Shown here piece by piece: positions 34,202 to 41,477 of a stretch of DNA of 64,000 nt. Every line of letters begins with the position of its first letter. Positions within the stretch are counted from its first letter, which is position 1. The DNA is from Salinigranum salinum (GTDB taxonomy: Archaea > Halobacteriota > Halobacteria > Halobacteriales > Haloferacaceae): NCBI RefSeq assembly GCF_009176545.1, contig NZ_VTOJ01000001.1:744001-808000 (forward strand). The letters run 5' to 3'. The position numbers and the translations under genes are program-made. Under the pieces are notes generated by a model. The model searched no databases and had not been told where the DNA came from. It saw only the letters and a program-made list of their open reading frames with translations.

Positions 34202-34274
34202 TGGGCCCTGTGGGGTTCGAACCCACGACCACCCGGTTATGAGCCGAGCGCTCTGACCACTGAGCTAAGGGCCC
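34202..34274 (-). tRNA. tRNA with CAT anticodon, probably Ile2
   Basis: A 73-base cloverleaf on the minus strand. The acceptor GGGCCCT pairs with AGGGCCC with discriminator A. The anticodon stem CTCGG/CCGGG has one T-G pair and encloses CTCATAA (anticodon CAT), and the T arm GTGGG/CCCAC has TTCGAAC in the loop. Acceptor and anticodon-stem features fit archaeal tRNA-Ile2 (needing agmatidine at C34) better than elongator tRNA-Met, but this should be checked. CCA is not encoded. Confidence 0.9.
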
Positions 34275-34407
34275 CGTATGCGGGCAAACACAGCGCCGGT
34301 AATAGAACTAGCGGCTCGCCGTCTCCGACTCGAGGCAGCGACTCGACTTCGGCGGTCGGTCCACGCGACGGACGCTCGGCTCCCGTTCGCAGTACCTCCG
34401 AAGAGAG

Positions 34408-34480
34408 CGCCATCGCCAGGACTCGAACCTGGGACCACCTCGTTAACAGCGAGGCGCTCTACCAGCTGAGCTACGATGGC
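34408..34480 (-). tRNA. tRNA-Asn (GTT)
   Basis: A 73-base cloverleaf on the minus strand. The acceptor GCCATCG pairs with CGATGGC with discriminator G. The anticodon stem CCTCG/CGAGG encloses CTGTTAA (anticodon GTT), and the T arm CCAGG/CCTGG has TTCGAGT in the loop. CCA is not encoded. Confidence 0.97.
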
Positions 34481-34628
34481 TCGCGTCTCGGCTGACGCAC
34501 TCTCAGCTACCGGAGGTGATTTCATAGGGCTTTCGTTTTCACCCGCCCGCGGCACGACGACACATACGCCGTGCGGACCGCCTGGAGCGATCGACACGCT
34601 TTCGCACCACGGCGAACAAGCGGAGCCG

Positions 34629-36002
34629 ATGACCGAACTCGCGGCCGTCGTCGCCGCCGTCGACGAGGAGGTCCGCCCGGACGCGGCGGAGCGAGCGCGT
34701 CTCGCCAGCGCCGTCGATGCGCTCCGCGAGCGGATCGAGCGCGCCGTCGCGGAACGTGACATCCCGCCAGTGGTCGCCGACGCCGTCGACGTCCTCCAGG
34801 TAGGGTCGACCGCCCGCGGGACGTGGCTCTCGGGCGACCGCGACATCGACCTGTTCGTGCGCTTTCCGACGGACCTCGACCGCGCGGAGCTGGAGCGCTA
34901 CGGGCTCGTGATCGGACGCGCCGTTTTCCCCGACGGGCACGAGGAGTACGCCGAGCACCCGTACGTCACCGGCACGTACGACGGGTTCGACGTCGATCTC
35001 GTGCCGTGTTACGACGTCGACAGCGCCGCCGAGATCAGATCCGCCGTCGACCGCACGCCGTTCCACAACGCCTACCTCGCCGAACGGATCGACGTCGATC
35101 TCGCCCGCGACGTGCGGGTGTTCAAACGGTTCCTCAAATCCGTCGGCGCGTACGGATCGAACCTGCGGACGCGGGGCTTCTCGGGCTATCTGACCGAACT
35201 GCTCGTCCTCGTTCACGACGGCGTCGTCCCGCTCCTCGAGGCGGCCACCGACTGGCAGCCGCCGGTCCGGTTCGACCCCGAAGCGCACGGCACGCGCGAG
35301 CACGACGACCCGCTCGTCGTCGTCGACCCGACCGACCCCGCCCGCAACGTCGCCGCCGTCTGTTCGGCCGCGAACGTCGCCCGACTCCAGCACCACGCCC
35401 GCGACCTCGTCGCCGACCCCCGGGCGGACCGCTTCCACGAGTCCACGCTCGACCCGCTCTCGGAGGCGGCAGTGGCCGATCACGTCGCCCGCCGGGGGAC
35501 GACGCCCGTCGCGATCCGGTTCGACGCGCCGGATCTCGTCGACGACCAGCTCTACCCACAGCTGGAGAAGTCGCTCGGCGGCGTCGTGACCGAACTCGAC
35601 CGGCGCGGCTTCCGCGTCCTCCGGAGCGAGACGTTCGCCGACGGGCACGCGGTCCTCCTCGTCGAACTCGCGACGCCGACGCTCCCTGCCGTCGAACGAC
35701 ACGCGGGACCCCCCGTGCACGTCCGGGAGCACGCCGAGGCGTTCTTCGCGACGTACGTCGACGACGACGACGTGTACGGTCCCTTCATCGAGGACGACAG
35801 ATACGTGGTCGAGCGGCCGCGGCAGTGGACCGACGCCCGCGCCCTCCTCGCGAGCGACGCGCTGTTCGACGTCGCGCTCGGCACGGGCGTCGAGTCGACG
35901 CTCCGCGAGGAGGGGTACCAGGTGCTCGTCGGTGAGGAACTCGCGTCGCTGGCCGACTCGTTCGGCGTGGAACTGGCGCGGTACTTCCGACCGGTTCCCT
36001 AG
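34629..36002 (+). CDS. cca: class I CCA tRNA nucleotidyltransferase
   Basis: A 457-residue archaeal enzyme that adds CCA to tRNA 3' ends without a nucleic-acid template. The nucleotidyltransferase signature has Gly59-Ser60 and the metal ligands Asp72 and Asp74 in 'GDRDIDLFV'. The third carboxylate lies in 'GFDVDLVPCYDV' (Asp121 or 123). The central and tail domains follow at normal family length, ending 'LARYFRPVP'. The upstream tRNAs lack encoded CCA, as expected for a genome needing this enzyme. A TATA-like cgctttcgc lies about 27 bases before the ATG. Its stop overlaps the stop of the convergent deacetylase gene by 4 bp. Confidence 0.95.
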   Translation: MTELAAVVAAVDEEVRPDAAERARLASAVDALRERIERAVAERDIPPVVADAVDVLQVGSTARGTWLSGDRDIDLFVRFPTDLDRAELERYGLVIGRAVFPDGHEEYAEHPYVTGTYDGFDVDLVPCYDVDSAAEIRSAVDRTPFHNAYLAERIDVDLARDVRVFKRFLKSVGAYGSNLRTRGFSGYLTELLVLVHDGVVPLLEAATDWQPPVRFDPEAHGTREHDDPLVVVDPTDPARNVAAVCSAANVARLQHHARDLVADPRADRFHESTLDPLSEAAVADHVARRGTTPVAIRFDAPDLVDDQLYPQLEKSLGGVVTELDRRGFRVLRSETFADGHAVLLVELATPTLPAVERHAGPPVHVREHAEAFFATYVDDDDVYGPFIEDDRYVVERPRQWTDARALLASDALFDVALGTGVESTLREEGYQVLVGEELASLADSFGVELARYFRPVP

Positions 36003-37012
36003 CGCTCGTCGAGGCCGACCGCCTCGCGGACGTCCGAGATCAGGAGTTCCGTCTTCTCGTTCGGTCCCTCGTCGGGTTCGATGGGTCGGCGACCGTCGAA
36101 CGTCTCGTGGACGATCGACACCCCGTCGGAGAGCGTGTCGAGCCCGTAGCCGCCCTCGAGGACGAACGCGAGCCCCGCGTCGGTCTCCCTGGCGATGTCG
36201 CGGACCCGGTCGGTCAGCACCGCGTACCCCTCGGTCGAGACGCGCATCCGCGAGATGGGGTCGTGCCGGTGGGCGTCGAAGCCGGCACTCACCAGGAAGA
36301 GGTCGGGATCGAACCGCTCGATCGCGGGCGCGAGCGTCTCGTCGACCGCGTAGGTGTAGTCGCCGTCGCCCGCGCCGGCGGCGAGCGGCACGTTGAGCGT
36401 CGTCCCCTCGCCCTCGCCCTCGCCGGTCTCGGCGACCTTCCCGGTGCCGGGGTAGAGCCCGTCCTCGTGGAACGAGGCGTAGAAGACGTCCCCACGGTCG
36501 TAGAAGATGTCCTGTGTCCCGTTGCCGTGGTGGACGTCCCAGTCGAAGATAGCGACGCGGTCGGCGTCGCCGTCGTCGATGAGCGTCTGTGCGGCGACCG
36601 CGGCGTTGTTGACGAAACAGAAGCCCATCGCGTCGTCCGCGACGGCGTGGTGTCCCGGCGGCCGGCCGAGGGCGAACGTCGTCTCGCGGCCGCTCGCGCC
36701 GGACGTCGCCTCGCGGGCGGCCCACTCGGCGAGGCCGGCGCTCGCGAGCGTCGCGTCCCACGTCGCGGCGCTGGCGACCGTGTCGGGGTCCCAGTTTCCC
36801 CCACCGTTCTCACAGAACTGCTTGATCTCGGAGACGTAGTCGGGGTCGTGGACCGCCTCGACGCGCGTCTGCTCGACGGGGTCGCTCTCGACGTATTCGA
36901 CGCCGTGGCGCTTGGCGAGGGCGCGACGGATCGCCCGCAGGCGGTCCGGCGTCTCGGGGTGACGCGAGCCCGTGTCGTGTTCGAGACAGGTCTCGCTGTA
37001 GCCGAACTGCAT
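35999..37012 (-). CDS. hdaI: histone deacetylase family protein
   Basis: A 337-residue zinc-dependent deacetylase of the arginase/deacetylase fold. The charge-relay His pair is His121-His122 in 'LGRPPGHHAVA'. Zn ligands are Asp159 and His161 in 'FDWDVHHGNGTQDI' and Asp246 in 'LVSAGFDAHRHDP'. The catalytic Tyr lies in 'VLEGGYGLD'. It may deacetylate proteins, histones or acetylated small molecules; Haloferax HdaI is the known relative. It starts 2 bp after the histone gene stop, which indicates one operon. Confidence 0.92.
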   Translation of the reverse strand: MQFGYSETCLEHDTGSRHPETPDRLRAIRRALAKRHGVEYVESDPVEQTRVEAVHDPDYVSEIKQFCENGGGNWDPDTVASAATWDATLASAGLAEWAAREATSGASGRETTFALGRPPGHHAVADDAMGFCFVNNAAVAAQTLIDDGDADRVAIFDWDVHHGNGTQDIFYDRGDVFYASFHEDGLYPGTGKVAETGEGEGEGTTLNVPLAAGAGDGDYTYAVDETLAPAIERFDPDLFLVSAGFDAHRHDPISRMRVSTEGYAVLTDRVRDIARETDAGLAFVLEGGYGLDTLSDGVSIVHETFDGRRPIEPDEGPNEKTELLISDVREAVGLDER

Positions 37013-37014
37013 GG

Positions 37015-37446
37015 CTACGCGAAGAGGGCGAAGTACGTCTCGATGTCCTCCGCCTGGATGGTGCGACGGTCGGCGTGGCGAGCCAGGGTCGCCGCGGCGC
37101 TCGCGACGTTGTCGGCGTAGTCCTCCAGGACGTCGGCGAGGGCGACGCGTGCCTCCATCGACACCCGGTATCGGTCGTCGATGCGGAGCCGGGCGATCCG
37201 GTCGACCGGTGCGACTGGCAGTTCGAGTTCGCCCCGGTCGATCACCTGTTCGACGTCGAAGTCGGCAGCCATCAACGTCTTCCGTCCGTCGGCGGTCGCG
37301 CGTTCGGCCGCGTCGACGGCCAGCGCCGATCCGTGCTGTTGGATGCGCCGAGCGAGTTCCTCCGCGGCGTCGGCGCTTACCCGGAGCTCACCCGCGTTGC
37401 GTCGGATGATGGAGTCGACCGGGGCGAACGGGAGCTCGACACTCAT
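37015..37446 (-). CDS. hstA: doublet archaeal histone
   Basis: A 143-residue protein with two histone folds in tandem. The first is 'LPFAPVDSIIRRNAGELRVS' with '...RIQQHGSALAVDAAERATAD'. The second is 'LPVAPVDRIARLRIDDRYRV' with 'LEDYADNVASAAATLARHAD' and 'TIQAEDIETYFALFA'. This moderately acidic doublet is the typical haloarchaeal histone, which may act more as a transcription regulator than as a packaging protein. The ATG at 37446 lies 28 bases after the TATA element at 37471-37478. It is followed by the deacetylase gene 2 bp away on the same strand. Confidence 0.95.
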   Translation of the reverse strand: MSVELPFAPVDSIIRRNAGELRVSADAAEELARRIQQHGSALAVDAAERATADGRKTLMAADFDVEQVIDRGELELPVAPVDRIARLRIDDRYRVSMEARVALADVLEDYADNVASAAATLARHADRRTIQAEDIETYFALFA

Positions 37447-37470
37447 ATACAATTATCCACGTTAGCCGGG

Positions 37471-37478
37471 GTATAATC
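37471..37478 (-). promoter_or_regulatory. TATA box of the histone-deacetylase operon
   Basis: The minus-strand sequence GATTATAC lies about 28 bases before the ATG at 37446, implying a leaderless operon mRNA. Confidence 0.6.
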
Positions 37479-37527
37479 CTTTCCGTCGGCTCCCGGCCGA
37501 GGCGTGCCGACGCCGCTCAAGAGACGC

Positions 37528-39018
37528 TCAAAAGACGTCCTCGGCGTCGATCCGACCGTCGTGGACGCGCCCGCGGACCGTCACCTCCTCGCCGAGTCGG
37601 AGACTCGCGTCGGTCTCGACGCTGTACGTCTCCGTCCCGTCGTCGAGCACGACGGGGCTTCCGGCCTGGACGACCGTCCCGGTGAACTCGATCTCGTCGG
37701 GGCCGTCGCTCGTCGCCGTCTCGGCCGCCGCCCCGCCAGACGTGGACGACCCCGCCGTGGCGGTCGCCGATGCCGACTCCGACGCCGAACTCGACTCCGA
37801 CGACGTGTCGAACGACGCGAGACTCCCCTGTCCGTCCGCCCCGCCGGACGCCGACCCGGCGGCCGGGGCGGAGGCCGAGGCCGACTCGTGCGTCGGCGCG
37901 TTCTCGGGGCGCTCGTCGAGGACCGAGACGGTCGAGCGCCAGTTCACCGAACACTCGAGCGCTTCCTGCCAGCCGTCTTTCACCTGGACGTCGGTGAGCA
38001 CGACGTACTGCCCCAGGTCGACGTCGATGTCGGCCTTGTCGCCCCAGAGCGCCACACGAATATCGCCCGTGTCGTCCTTGACGCGGATGTTCCTGACCTG
38101 CCCCTGCGAGCCGTCGTCGCGGTCGAACGTTCGCTTCTCGTCGAGTTCGATCACGCCGCCGCCGACGTCGGCCGTCTGCCCGATCTCCAGGTCCGAGATG
38201 GCGTCCGTCTCGGGGACGTACTCGATCGACTCGTCGATCCGCTCGACGCTCCCCCGGTCGCCGACGTGCAGTTCGAGGTCGCCGTCGCGTTCGCGGACGT
38301 AGCCGTCGACGACCTCGACCGACTCGCCCACCGCGAACTCGTCGGCGAGGTCCGCCCGCTCGTCCCAGAGCGTGATCCGGACCCTGCCGGTGGGATCGCC
38401 GAGGACGAGGTTGGCGACCCGCCCTTCGGAGCCGTCGTCGCGGTCGAACGTCCGGACGGCGTCGGTGGCCAGCACGCTCCCCCGGAGGTTCACGTCCGAG
38501 AGGCCGAGCGAGAGGTCCTCGACGCGGTAGGTGTCGAGCACCTGGACGTCGACCTCCGTGTCCGAATCGGGTTCGACGCGGTCGATGTTCACCTCGACGC
38601 CGTTGTACCCGTCCTTGGGACGACCGGCGATGCGGAGCACCTGCCCGACGTCGAGTTCCTCGACGGCGGCCTCGGCCGCCTCGTCCCAGAGCGCAGCCCG
38701 GATCCGGCCGGTCTCGTCGGCGACCTCGACGTTCACGACCTTCCCGTCCTCGTCGTCGCCGTCGCGCTCGAACGTCCGGATTTCACCGACGCTGACCACC
38801 TTGGCGACGAACTTCACCTCGTCCATCCCGGGCTCGATGTCGGCGATCCCCGACACCTCCCCGCCGGCGTCCGCCAGCTCGTGCGCGACGAGCATCGCGG
38901 CCGTCTCCTCGTCCGCGAGGCCACCCATCTGTTCGACCTTCTCCTCGACGGCGGCCTCGAACGCCTCGAAGTCGACGTCGGGCGCGGCGTCCTCGTAGAC
39001 GTCCTCGATGACACCCAT
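37528..39018 (-). CDS. rpa: single-stranded DNA-binding protein RPA, multi-OB-fold
   Basis: A 496-residue replication protein A-type protein. An N-terminal helical segment ('AFEAAVEEKVEQMGGLADEE') is followed by three OB folds, each with the repeated pattern 'RTFDRDDGSEGRVANLVLGD' / 'TGRVRITLWDE'. A Ser/Ala-rich disordered linker of about 80 residues comes next, then a short C-terminal OB-like domain ('DEIEFTGTVVQAGSPVVLDD'). It protects ssDNA in replication and repair. No zinc finger is seen. The ATG at 39018 has a TATA element (minus-strand GCCTTAAGCG) about 34 bases upstream; the GTG at 39030 is the alternative. Confidence 0.92.
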   Translation of the reverse strand: MGVIEDVYEDAAPDVDFEAFEAAVEEKVEQMGGLADEETAAMLVAHELADAGGEVSGIADIEPGMDEVKFVAKVVSVGEIRTFERDGDDEDGKVVNVEVADETGRIRAALWDEAAEAAVEELDVGQVLRIAGRPKDGYNGVEVNIDRVEPDSDTEVDVQVLDTYRVEDLSLGLSDVNLRGSVLATDAVRTFDRDDGSEGRVANLVLGDPTGRVRITLWDERADLADEFAVGESVEVVDGYVRERDGDLELHVGDRGSVERIDESIEYVPETDAISDLEIGQTADVGGGVIELDEKRTFDRDDGSQGQVRNIRVKDDTGDIRVALWGDKADIDVDLGQYVVLTDVQVKDGWQEALECSVNWRSTVSVLDERPENAPTHESASASAPAAGSASGGADGQGSLASFDTSSESSSASESASATATAGSSTSGGAAAETATSDGPDEIEFTGTVVQAGSPVVLDDGTETYSVETDASLRLGEEVTVRGRVHDGRIDAEDVF

Positions 39019-39237
39019 AATTTCGTTCACGTCCAGGGCAGAGCCGCGCTTAAGGCTTGTTGTTGCTCGCCGAGAACGGCGACGATAGCGCTTCCGTCTC
39101 TCGATTTCGACTGTTTCGGTCGGCTCGGCATCGACCGGAGGTGGGGGCGGCTTCGTACTTGAACGTCCGCCCGCCTGAAGCCGCCGTTCGCCGCTCCGAC
39201 GCCACCCGATCGGTTCGACCGACCGACGGCAGTCGCG

Positions 39238-39750
39238 TCACCGGCTCGTTCGAGCGACCTCGCGCCGTCCGTCGACGTCGTCGTGAACGACGCGCACGTT
39301 CGGCGGAACCATCCCGTCCATCTCGACCCGGACCTCGTAGCCCAGCGGCAACAGCGCCTCCGTACACATCTCGTCCTCGCCGCGCTCGACCTCGCTGGCG
39401 ACGACGACGGTGAGGAGGTCCTCCTCGACGGCGTACGACACGTCGTCGAGGACGGCGACCGCACAGCCGTTTCGCCCGTGTGCGCAGCCGGTGACGGTGA
39501 CTCCCGCGTCGTCGAACTGGACCGAAGCCGTCCCGGGGTTCTCACACCGACCCGTGCTGGTGAGCGACGTTTCGGTGAACCGGGGGTGAGTTCCCCCGCC
39601 GCCTGCGGCCCCGTCGCCGTCGTCGCCATCGTCCGGGCCGTCGCCGTCGCCGTCGCCACCGTCGCCAGTGCCGGGTGCCCCGCCGAGACAGCCGGCGACC
39701 GTCACCGCCAGTGCGATACCGAGACCGGAGAGGAGGGTGCGTCTGTGCAT
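39238..39750 (-). CDS. lipoprotein, unknown function
   Basis: A 170-residue exported lipoprotein. The N-terminus MHRRTLLSGLGIALAVTVAG ends in the lipobox AGC (Cys21). A Gly/Asp-rich linker is followed by a small beta domain with several Cys (in 'SLTSTGRCENPGTASVQFDD' and 'VTVTGCAHGRNGCAVAVLDD'). The Cys pairs may form disulfides outside the cell. The double Arg suggests the Tat route. A TATA element (minus-strand GAATATGGG, 39774-39782) lies about 28 bases before the ATG. Family not recognised. Confidence 0.75.
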   Translation of the reverse strand: MHRRTLLSGLGIALAVTVAGCLGGAPGTGDGGDGDGDGPDDGDDGDGAAGGGGTHPRFTETSLTSTGRCENPGTASVQFDDAGVTVTGCAHGRNGCAVAVLDDVSYAVEEDLLTVVVASEVERGEDEMCTEALLPLGYEVRVEMDGMVPPNVRVVHDDVDGRREVARTSR

Positions 39751-39888
39751 GGCAGATACTCGTCGTGTCGACCCATATTCTTTGGCTAGGCACAAGGCGG
39801 CGTTTGTGTCACGAACGGTGTGGGACTCCCTGCCGTCGACCGGGTGAACCGTAACCGTCTTAACCCGGACGGGCCTCTCCTGATACGA

Positions 39889-39961
39889 GTCCTGGTAGGG
39901 TAGTGGACTATCCTCTTGGCTTGCGGAGCCAGGGACCGGAGTTCAAATCTCCGTCAGGACG
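39889..39961 (+). tRNA. tRNA-Arg (GCG)
   Basis: A 73-base cloverleaf on the plus strand. The acceptor GTCCTGG pairs with TCAGGAC with discriminator G. The anticodon stem TTGGC/GCCAG encloses TTGCGGA (anticodon GCG), and the T arm CGGAG/CTCCG has TTCAAAT in the loop. CCA is not encoded. A paired-hairpin repeat and a partial 3' copy follow. Confidence 0.96.
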
Positions 39962-39965
39962 CTCA

Positions 39966-40027
39966 CTTCGTCACCGGAAGCGACGCTTCCGGTTGCTCGC
40001 GGGACCGGAGGTCCCGCGCTGTTCGCG
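39966..40027 (+). repeat. paired-hairpin repeat, unit 1
   Basis: The unit begins cttcgtcaccgg and ends gttcgcg. It holds hairpin A (39973-39993, 9-bp stem, accggaagc/gcttccggt) and hairpin B (39999-40017, 8-bp stem, gcgggacc/ggtcccgc). Confidence 0.75.
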
Positions 40028-40047
40028 CCCTGACGTGCCCCCGCTCG

Positions 40048-40108
40048 CTTCGTCACCGGCGCTCCGCCGCCGGTTGCAAGCGGGATCGAAGATCCCGCCC
40101 TGCTCGCG
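40048..40108 (+). repeat. paired-hairpin repeat, unit 2
   Basis: A diverged copy of unit 1 with the same layout: hairpin A' (40055-40074, 7-bp stem, accggcg/cgccggt) and hairpin B' (40080-40098, 8-bp stem, gcgggatc/gatcccgc). Stem differences from unit 1 change both strands together. Confidence 0.75.
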
Positions 40109-40226
40109 TGGGACTCCGTCAGGACGTCATTCTCACGAGGCAACGCAGCGAGCGACCGCCGTGTCGCTCGCTCCTGCCGAGTGTGCTGACTCTCGGACGT
40201 GATCTGCCCGGGGCGGACGCGCTCGT

Positions 40227-40703
40227 TCAGGCGTCGAACAGCTTGTGCGCGATCTTCGTGGCCATGCTCGACTCGGTCTCCGACTCCCACTCCGTCGTGA
40301 CGCGCAGTTCGAGCGACTCGCACACCTGCCGCACGTCCCTGAGGACGGTCCCGAACCGACCCGCCTGGCCGACCGACTCCTCTCCCTGGAGGACGCGTCG
40401 CATCGAGACCTCCTCCAGTTTGAACGGTCCGCGCCCGCCGCCGCCGACGAACACGACGACGTTGCCCGTGTGGTCGTCGACCTGTTCGACGAGGATCGAG
40501 ACCATCACCCACGACGGGTCGTGCGCCGATCCCCGCTCGTACGCAACCTCGGTGAACTCGCCGTCCGTTCCGGCGTACGTGTGGATGTTCCGGACACCGC
40601 GTTTGTTGAGCGATCGCTTGCTCTGCTCCGCCTTGGACTCGACGAACGCCGTCGCGAACCGATCGACACGTTCGCCACTGATTCCGAGCCGTGTCGCCTC
40701 CAT
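40227..40703 (-). CDS. conserved haloarchaeal protein of unknown function
   Basis: A 158-residue soluble alpha+beta protein. It begins MEATRLGISGERVDRFATAF, has strands around 'NIHTYAGTDGEFTEVAYERG' and 'SWVMVSILVEQVDDHTGNVV', a Gly run in 'VFVGGGGRGPFKLEEVSMRR', and ends in helical 'SSMATKIAHKLFDA'. No domain is recognised. A minus-strand TATA-like GCCTTTGTG about 27 bases upstream supports the ATG at 40703. The stop codon lies 100 bases beyond the tRNA-Arg 3' copy at 40114-40126, so the gene may be intact and independent of the tRNA debris. Confidence 0.6.
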   Translation of the reverse strand: MEATRLGISGERVDRFATAFVESKAEQSKRSLNKRGVRNIHTYAGTDGEFTEVAYERGSAHDPSWVMVSILVEQVDDHTGNVVVFVGGGGRGPFKLEEVSMRRVLQGEESVGQAGRFGTVLRDVRQVCESLELRVTTEWESETESSMATKIAHKLFDA

Positions 40704-40805
40704 GACTCCGTGCACGGCGTCCCGACACAAAGGCGTTCCACGCCGACGCGTCGGGACGGAACGACGGCACACCGCTCTCTCGCCCGCCGCCGTCGCCACT
40801 GCAGA

Positions 40806-41309
40806 TCACTCGACTTCCTCACGGACGACGCTGTTCTCGTCGAGGTAGTAGCGGACCGTCCACGGCGGGAGATCGGCGTGCTGGGTCCGTGTCGTGTTCC
40901 CCGGTGCGGGCTCGTTCACGTAGGCCGTACACCGGACCGTGACGAGATAGCCGCTCGCCTCCCGCGTCGTCGACTGGACGCCACAGGACGCCTCGGACAT
41001 CCCGACCTCGGTCTCCGGACCGTCCCAGAGGCGGTTGTAGCTGTACCGGTACTCGTGGGTGATCGCGTACTCGCCGGCCGTCTCGGCCGTTATCTCTCCC
41101 GGTAGAGCCGGACGCGACTTCGGCCCGTCGGGGAACGCCGCCGTCGAGTTCGGATAGGGAGTGGTCGTCGCGGTTGTCGTCGCGGTCGCCGTCGCTGTCG
41201 CCGTGGGCTGCCGATCGGTCGGCGTCGATGCCGGAGACGCCCCGGGACCACCGCCAGTACACCCGGAGAGCACGACGAGGGCGATGATCAGTACGAGCCC
41301 GTAACGCAT
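40806..41309 (-). CDS. small lipoprotein, unknown function
   Basis: A 167-residue exported lipoprotein. The signal peptide 'MRYGLVLIIALVVLSGCTGG' ends in the lipobox SGC (Cys17), followed by a Thr/Ala/Pro-rich linker. A beta-rich domain comes next: 'EYAITHEYRYSYNRLWDGPE', 'EASGYLVTVRCTAYVNEPAP', ending 'WTVRYYLDENSVVREEVE'. Two Cys in the mature domain may pair. The ATG at 41309 is about 27 bases after a minus-strand TATA-like CTCTTTTTC. Confidence 0.72.
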   Translation of the reverse strand: MRYGLVLIIALVVLSGCTGGGPGASPASTPTDRQPTATATATATTTATTTPYPNSTAAFPDGPKSRPALPGEITAETAGEYAITHEYRYSYNRLWDGPETEVGMSEASCGVQSTTREASGYLVTVRCTAYVNEPAPGNTTRTQHADLPPWTVRYYLDENSVVREEVE

Positions 41310-41477
41310 AGCCACGGCTTCACGCCCACGTGAAAAAGAGACCCGGGAGACTACAGCCGTCGTTTGATCGACGACCGCGAGCAGTGAGATAACCAATATA
41401 AGTTATCGCTCGTGGTCCGCGTATCCGTCCAGGGTTGCTCCGAAGATTGATGTAGGTCGAGGTTTAGACTTCTCTGA

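Larger units (their letters stand above)
39962..40226 (+). other. post-tRNA region without a protein gene
   Basis: This stretch contains the two paired-hairpin repeat units (39966-40108) and a 13-base copy of the tRNA-Arg 3' end (40114-40126, ctccgtcaggacg). No supported protein gene. Confidence 0.5.

Noticed and set aside
34539..36761. 740-codon frame antisense to the CCA enzyme and in part of the deacetylase
   Set aside because: It is a shadow of two confirmed genes, without recognisable motifs.
36107..37120. 337-codon plus-strand frame antisense to the deacetylase
   Set aside because: It has the same length as the real gene but is Val/Arg/Gly-rich without motifs; the deacetylase on the minus strand has all catalytic residues.
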